From Delphinus delphis (taxonomy: Eukaryota; Chordata; Mammalia; Artiodactyla; Delphinidae), in contig NC_082695.1 in NCBI RefSeq assembly GCF_949987515.2, positions 88,618,104 to 88,682,103 on the forward strand: a stretch of DNA of 64,000 nt, read 5' to 3'. The notes beneath the pieces were generated by a model that saw only the letters and a list, made by a program, of their open reading frames with translations, made no database searches and had not been told where the DNA came from. Every line of letters starts with the position of its first letter. Position 1 is the stretch's first letter. This document shows, piece after piece, positions 59,346 to 64,000 of this stretch. A program made the translations under genes and the position numbers.

Positions 59346-62300
59346 CTTTTAAGTTCCAGGGCTTTTGCTGAATTCTAATTCCTGCCCTCCTCGTCCATCG
59401 ACTGGACCCTGGGTGTGGCGTGTGCGCACATGTGCAGGGGTGTGTGGCGTGTGCGTGTGTGGGAGCCCAGGCGTGCGCTGTTACCACGTGCATGGCATTC
59501 TCCGCTCACACCATTGTGGGCTGATTACGTGTCAAGGACGACAGAGGAAGATGAGTGGGGGCTGAGAAGTGACGTACGTGCGGCCCCCGGGGGAGACGCC
59601 ACCCTGATTCCCGAGCAGCCAAGGCAAGGCTCCAGGCGCCCACCTCCAGGTTCAAGGGCAGCGCCGGGGCCGGACCAGGTGGACACTTCCCGGACGCTTT
59701 CCGTCAAGGCAGGAAGTGTCCCCGCTGGGACAAGGCAGCGGGCTGGGGCATCCCCACCACACCACGGGGGCCGCGCACGCACACACGCACGCGCGTACAC
59801 ACGACCTCCTCTCGTGGCCCCTGCTCGCTCCCGGGCTTCCCGCCTGCCCCTCCCCCTCCTCAATCGTAACCGGTTCCCCGGATGGTTTTCCCCACAGCTG
59901 GCCTCCTCTTCCAGTCCCACCCGCCCCCTGGCTCTCCAGTAATTACTTGTTGGGGAACATCTTCGGATCCGGCCAAAACGCGGAGGAAGGAGGAGGGAAC
60001 TTCTGCACTAATTAGTAACATGATTTCAAAAGCGACAGCACTTTCTCGTACTGGTTCAGAAGCAACAGTCACTTAACATTTTGTAAAGGGAAATCATCAA
60101 GTATCTCTTGCATTTCCTCCAAGAACTGTACGTGTGTGAAAATGAGTGTGTGCATGTGTGTGCGTGAGCATATGTGCATGTGCGTCTGTATGTTTGAGAA
60201 TCTGTGCGTTTGTGCGAGTGTGTGCATGTGAGCGTGTGCACACACCTGTGCGCGTGGGCTCACACCCTCTAAAGGCGTCATGGGTAGGCCCTTCCAAGCA
60301 GGTCCACAGGAGATGAAGTTGGCCCTCAGACAGGACCTCACAGCCCCTTCCCTTCTTACACCTCCTGACAGTCTTCTGTCTGAAGCAAGTTGAGGCTGAG
60401 TGTCCTGCAGCAGATCTGTGGTGGCCCTGACCACAGGGCTCTGAGAATCCCAAATCCCAGCGGGTCCAGGGCTTCTCCATCAGAGAAGGTCGGGGGGTGA
60501 AGCAGCCCTCCCGGCGGGCTCCCTGGATGGATGCCTGAGGACGCTGGGTCAGGCCACGCAGAGCGGCTGCTGGGAAGTGGGGACGAGGGGCAGAGGCAGC
60601 CCTGAGACCAAGTCCTGAGTCCGGGCCTGGGTGCAGGAGAGGGAGGAAGGCCTCTGGTCCTCTGCTTGGGACGGGAGCAACCAACCTCAGGAGGCTCCTG
60701 TGTCCATGCCGAGGGGGGCTGACCATGCAGCCGGCCGGAGGGTCCCGTGTCGGGGCAAGTTCTGGTCTGAACCTGGGCTGAACCGACCCTGCTAAGTGCA
60801 CACAGGGAGCCCCAGCCTCTCTCTTCCAGGCCGGGATGTGGAAAGCGCAAGGGGCGCTTTCCTCACAGCCCCACCCTCCTCGCCCCACCCAGGAGCCCGC
60901 GATCCGCCCCGTAGGAATCAGGCTACAACGTGACAGGCTGGACACTCGGGGGCAACCATGCTCGCCACAGCTCAGGCTCCAGCGGGCATCCAGGCTCCCT
61001 GAACACACGGGTGGCATCGTGCTGGCCCTGGGGACGAGGGAAGGGTCAGACGCAGGTCAGACCAGCCCGGGCTGCACAGGGAAACGTAAGAGTCTCATTT
61101 TCAGGATCGTGGAATCGGATTTGCTGACGTGTGACAGCCAAGCTGTTCTGAAGACACGTCACTGAGCAAGGAAAGAAGGCCCCACCCTGGGGACAAAGTG
61201 ACAAAACGGAGCTTGGCAGGGATGGAGCAGAGACCGCGGTGGGGCTGAGGGAAGACCCAGCAGAGGGACGCGCGGAGGCCCGGGTGCCCGTGAGCTGCGC
61301 TGGGAGAAGCCTGTGCCGGCGTTGCACTGTTTACGCACCTGCTTCAGGTTTAATCCATCAATGCGTGAAAATTCCTTTACCTTAGAGTTTCTCTTACACA
61401 GACTTCTTCGAAGAAGCACAAATTTTACAGGAAACAAAACTGTAACCAGGCTCCAGCCCTGTACTCACTCTCTCTCTCAGCACTCAGTCTGTGCTCACGG
61501 CTAAGAAAAAGGGTGTTGGCCCTTTAAATACACACAGAGCAAGGCCACCTCTCTGTTAACTCCAGCTGAGCAGAGAACCTGTGACCCTCCCGTCACCTCC
61601 GGTCACCTGTAGGACACGCCACCCCACACCACACGCAGAGGCCCCCAGCGGCCTGGCCCTGCAGACCCTCCCACGGAGCCCTGCCACGACAGCAACGCTG
61701 AACAGGCCCCTAACCTAATCACACCTCCACCCAGAGCCGGCTCTGAGCGGCAGGGCCCACGATTAGGTTAGTCGTCTTAACGAGGACGAGTGGGGCTCTT
61801 GAGAGGACCCTGCACTCCAAGCTGATTGAATTAGCGGCCCGTGCCCATGTCCGTGACAGAGACTGCCCCCCTCCGCTGGCTCCGGGCCCTGCTCGGGCCC
61901 CGCCGGCTGGCATGGAGCGGGTCTTCGTCCCCGCGCAGCCGGGCCTTCTCGCGACCTGCTCGCGGCACTGACCGCAGTCTCCTTCCCTTCCCTTCCGCCT
62001 TGGCCTTCTGTCTCCTTTACCCAGTGCCACCAGGCAGGCGGGTGGTCTGTTGGGGGGAGGGCACTGGGGGAGAGGGGCTGCGGTCACCAAAGGCTGATGA
62101 CCACACGCATCCTTTCCGCCCTAAAGTCAGAACCTCAGGAGCACGTGCACCACCCGGGCTTCCTCCTTTCAGGTCCAGCGCCCCAGGTACCAGGGCCTTC
62201 CGCACATCCTGTCACTCCCGAGGTCACCCTGACACAGGAAGGGGATGGCCACGCCCACGGCCGCGCTTCTGCAGAGCAGCACAGACCTCCGTGGTGCGGC

Positions 62301-62520
62301 CTGGCGTCTTTCCAACACTGCCTTTGCTGGCTGAGTCACCACAGCCCCACCAGGGACAATTCCCACTGGGGCCTTCTGCAACTTTTGCTGTTGTGCACAA
62401 ATTCTCCAAGAACTAGCCCGATCAGCTAGGTACCCACACTGGTAAATCTTCCACATTCATAGCTGCTTCCCCAAGTGTTCTCACTTTCCCGAAAGTGATT
62501 TCGAGTATCAACTATTTTAG
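59346..62520. other. Intron with TG/CA-rich patches
   Basis: Irregular GTGTG-rich patches at 59415-59462 and 60128-60246 and a CA/CG run at 59768-59803. No gene was recognised; long frames (for example 60097-61017 minus) are compositional. Confidence 0.5.
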
Positions 62521-62524
62521 TCCT

Positions 62525-62720
62525 TCATGAGTTCATTCAATAAATATTTACTGAACTGAACTGCTGTAATTTTCCAAGCACACTGTCAGGTGCTGGGGAA
62601 AGAAAGAAACAGGATACAGTCCTTGCCTTCAAGGCTGTCAGTCAAGTAGATGAGCTGGGCAAATTAAAACATCTGTGCATCACTGTCAGATGGCGGATGT
62701 TTCTGGAGAAACATGGAGAC
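62525..62720 (+). mobile_element. Ancient interspersed repeat, class uncertain
   Basis: 'gttcattcaataaatatttactgaa' followed by 'tgtcaggtgctgggg' and 'agtccttgccttcaaggctg' matches a common old mammalian repeat, but I cannot name the family with confidence. Confidence 0.45.
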
Positions 62721-63199
62721 AGTGGTCAGATAAAAGGAGGTTTAGAAGGCCAGCCTTTTAAAAGACAGCTGCAGTCATGTGTCCCATACCCAAGATAAGA
62801 GGATCGAACACAAAAACAAAGGGTTAGTTAAAATCAGGTGTGACACAAACTTCAGCTTCTTGGAAGACAGAATCGTCTCCCTGTTCCTCCCCTATACACC
62901 CTGGACATTACACAGAAACACAAGACTCTCAAAGGTGGGGAAAAGGCCACAGGAATGCCAGACTTGGAGCTGAAGAAGCAGGAAATGCCAGGAGGCCCCA
63001 GGAACAGGCTGTTCTCTGTGCAAAAGACCAGGAAGGGTGCAGCCTGGCAGAATAGGCAACTTTAGCCAATAACTGCTCTACTCCAAACAAAACAGAAAAA
63101 AAGGCAGCCCCACCACCACCCGTGATAGCAGAGGAGGGTGGAAATCCTAGACGTTTACTCCTGCCAGGCGTCCCAATCCCACCGCCAGGGTACTGTCAA

Positions 63200-64000
63200 G
63201 AAAGCCAGCTAAAACCAAAGGTCTAAGTAAGACCCAGAGTCTTATAAATAACGTGGAAATGTCCAGGTTTAAACTGGAAATCATCTGTCATATCAAGAAC
63301 CAAGAAGATCTCAAACAAAATTCTAAAAAGACAGTGTTTAGATGTCAAAACTGTGAGAAAAAGCAAAGATTTTCAAACAGCCGCTTTAAAACTGCTTCAA
63401 TGAGCAATTATGAATATGCTTGAAACAAATGAAAAAAGAGAGTTTCAGCAAAGAAACAAAAAGCTTCACAAAAGAAACAAATATGTAAAGAACCAAATGT
63501 AAGTTTTACTGTATTGAAAAATACAATAACCAAAGGAAACAGTCAGTAAATGGGCTCTCAGAGCACAGTGGCTGGAACACCGGAAAGAACCAGTGAACCA
63601 TAACAAAAAAAGAAACGATCTTAACAAAAGAATCATAGCAAATGACCTAACGTTCCACATCATCAGAGTCCTAGACAAGAGGGGTAAAGGGCAGGACTGA
63701 AAAAGTACTCAAAGACATAACAGCTGAAAACTTCCCCAAATTAGCAGGAAGTATAACCCTAGGGATTCAAGAAGCTGAGTGAATCCCAAACAGGACAGAT
63801 CCACACCAAGACACACGTCACAGTCAAACTTCTGGAAACTAAAGACCAAAAAAAAATCTCAAAAGCAGCTAGAGCAAAACAACACCTTACTTACAGGGGA
63901 AACAAACATCACAGTGGGTTTCTCCTCAGAAGCCACAGAGGCCAGAAGGAAGTGGCACATTCCTCAAGGGCTAAAAGAAATGAACTATCAACCTAGTTCA
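63200..64000 (+). mobile_element. Old L1 ORF1-type fragment, plus strand
   Basis: 'agcagctagagcaaaacaacac' and 'cagaagccacagaggccagaag' near the window end match L1 ORF1 C-terminal sequence. It probably continues past 64000; the left edge may reach about 62800. Confidence 0.6.

Noticed and set aside
60097..61017. 306-codon minus frame as a possible SLC66A2 exon
   Set aside because: It has no PQ-loop or membrane segments and includes a His/Thr-rich part coming from a TG-rich simple repeat.

Overview
This window is mammalian nuclear DNA, almost certainly from a cetacean. The best clue is the repeat content. At least ten copies of CHR-type, tRNA-derived SINEs are present, starting 'ggcttccctggtggcgcag' or its close variants. 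Most have intact target-site duplications, and they sit beside LINE-1 copies of cetartiodactyl type. The abundance of the short ~215 bp form with a fresh A-tail fits a toothed whale best, but that finer call is an inference. No bacterial, viral or organellar genes are present.

Only two protein-coding genes can be supported. KCNG2 (Kv6.2, a silent voltage-gated potassium channel subunit) lies on the plus strand in two coding exons: 17117-17794 and 48524-49324, separated by a 30.7 kb intron. The joined product is 492 residues with a complete T1 domain, six membrane segments and pore. On the minus strand, 54005-54212 is the last coding exon of SLC66A2 (PQLC1), a PQ-loop membrane protein, with its 3' UTR running down to a poly(A) signal at 52538-52543. 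The genes are tail to tail, the same arrangement as on human chromosome 18q23. The remaining SLC66A2 exons lie beyond 64000.

Layout: 1-17080 is upstream DNA with SINEs, L1 remnants and simple repeats, including a TGACCT-rich minisatellite at 10196-10390. 17081-17794 is the first KCNG2 coding exon in a CpG-rich island. 17795-48523 is the intron, which holds a full-length but dead L1 (26746-32854, minus strand) with clear target-site duplications and a SINE nested in it, plus several older L1 pieces. 48524-49324 is the second coding exon. 49325-52517 is the KCNG2 downstream and intergenic segment. 52518-54212 is the SLC66A2 terminal exon. 54213-64000 is SLC66A2 intron with a minisatellite against the splice acceptor and old L1 pieces.

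The most interesting observation is at the KCNG2 start. The ATG that matches the human initiator (17109) is out of frame with the channel. An ATG 8 bases further on, in a strong Kozak context, is in frame and opens a Gly-Ser-rich N-terminus. No undescribed multi-gene system was found; most of the long open frames here are by-products of high GC content.
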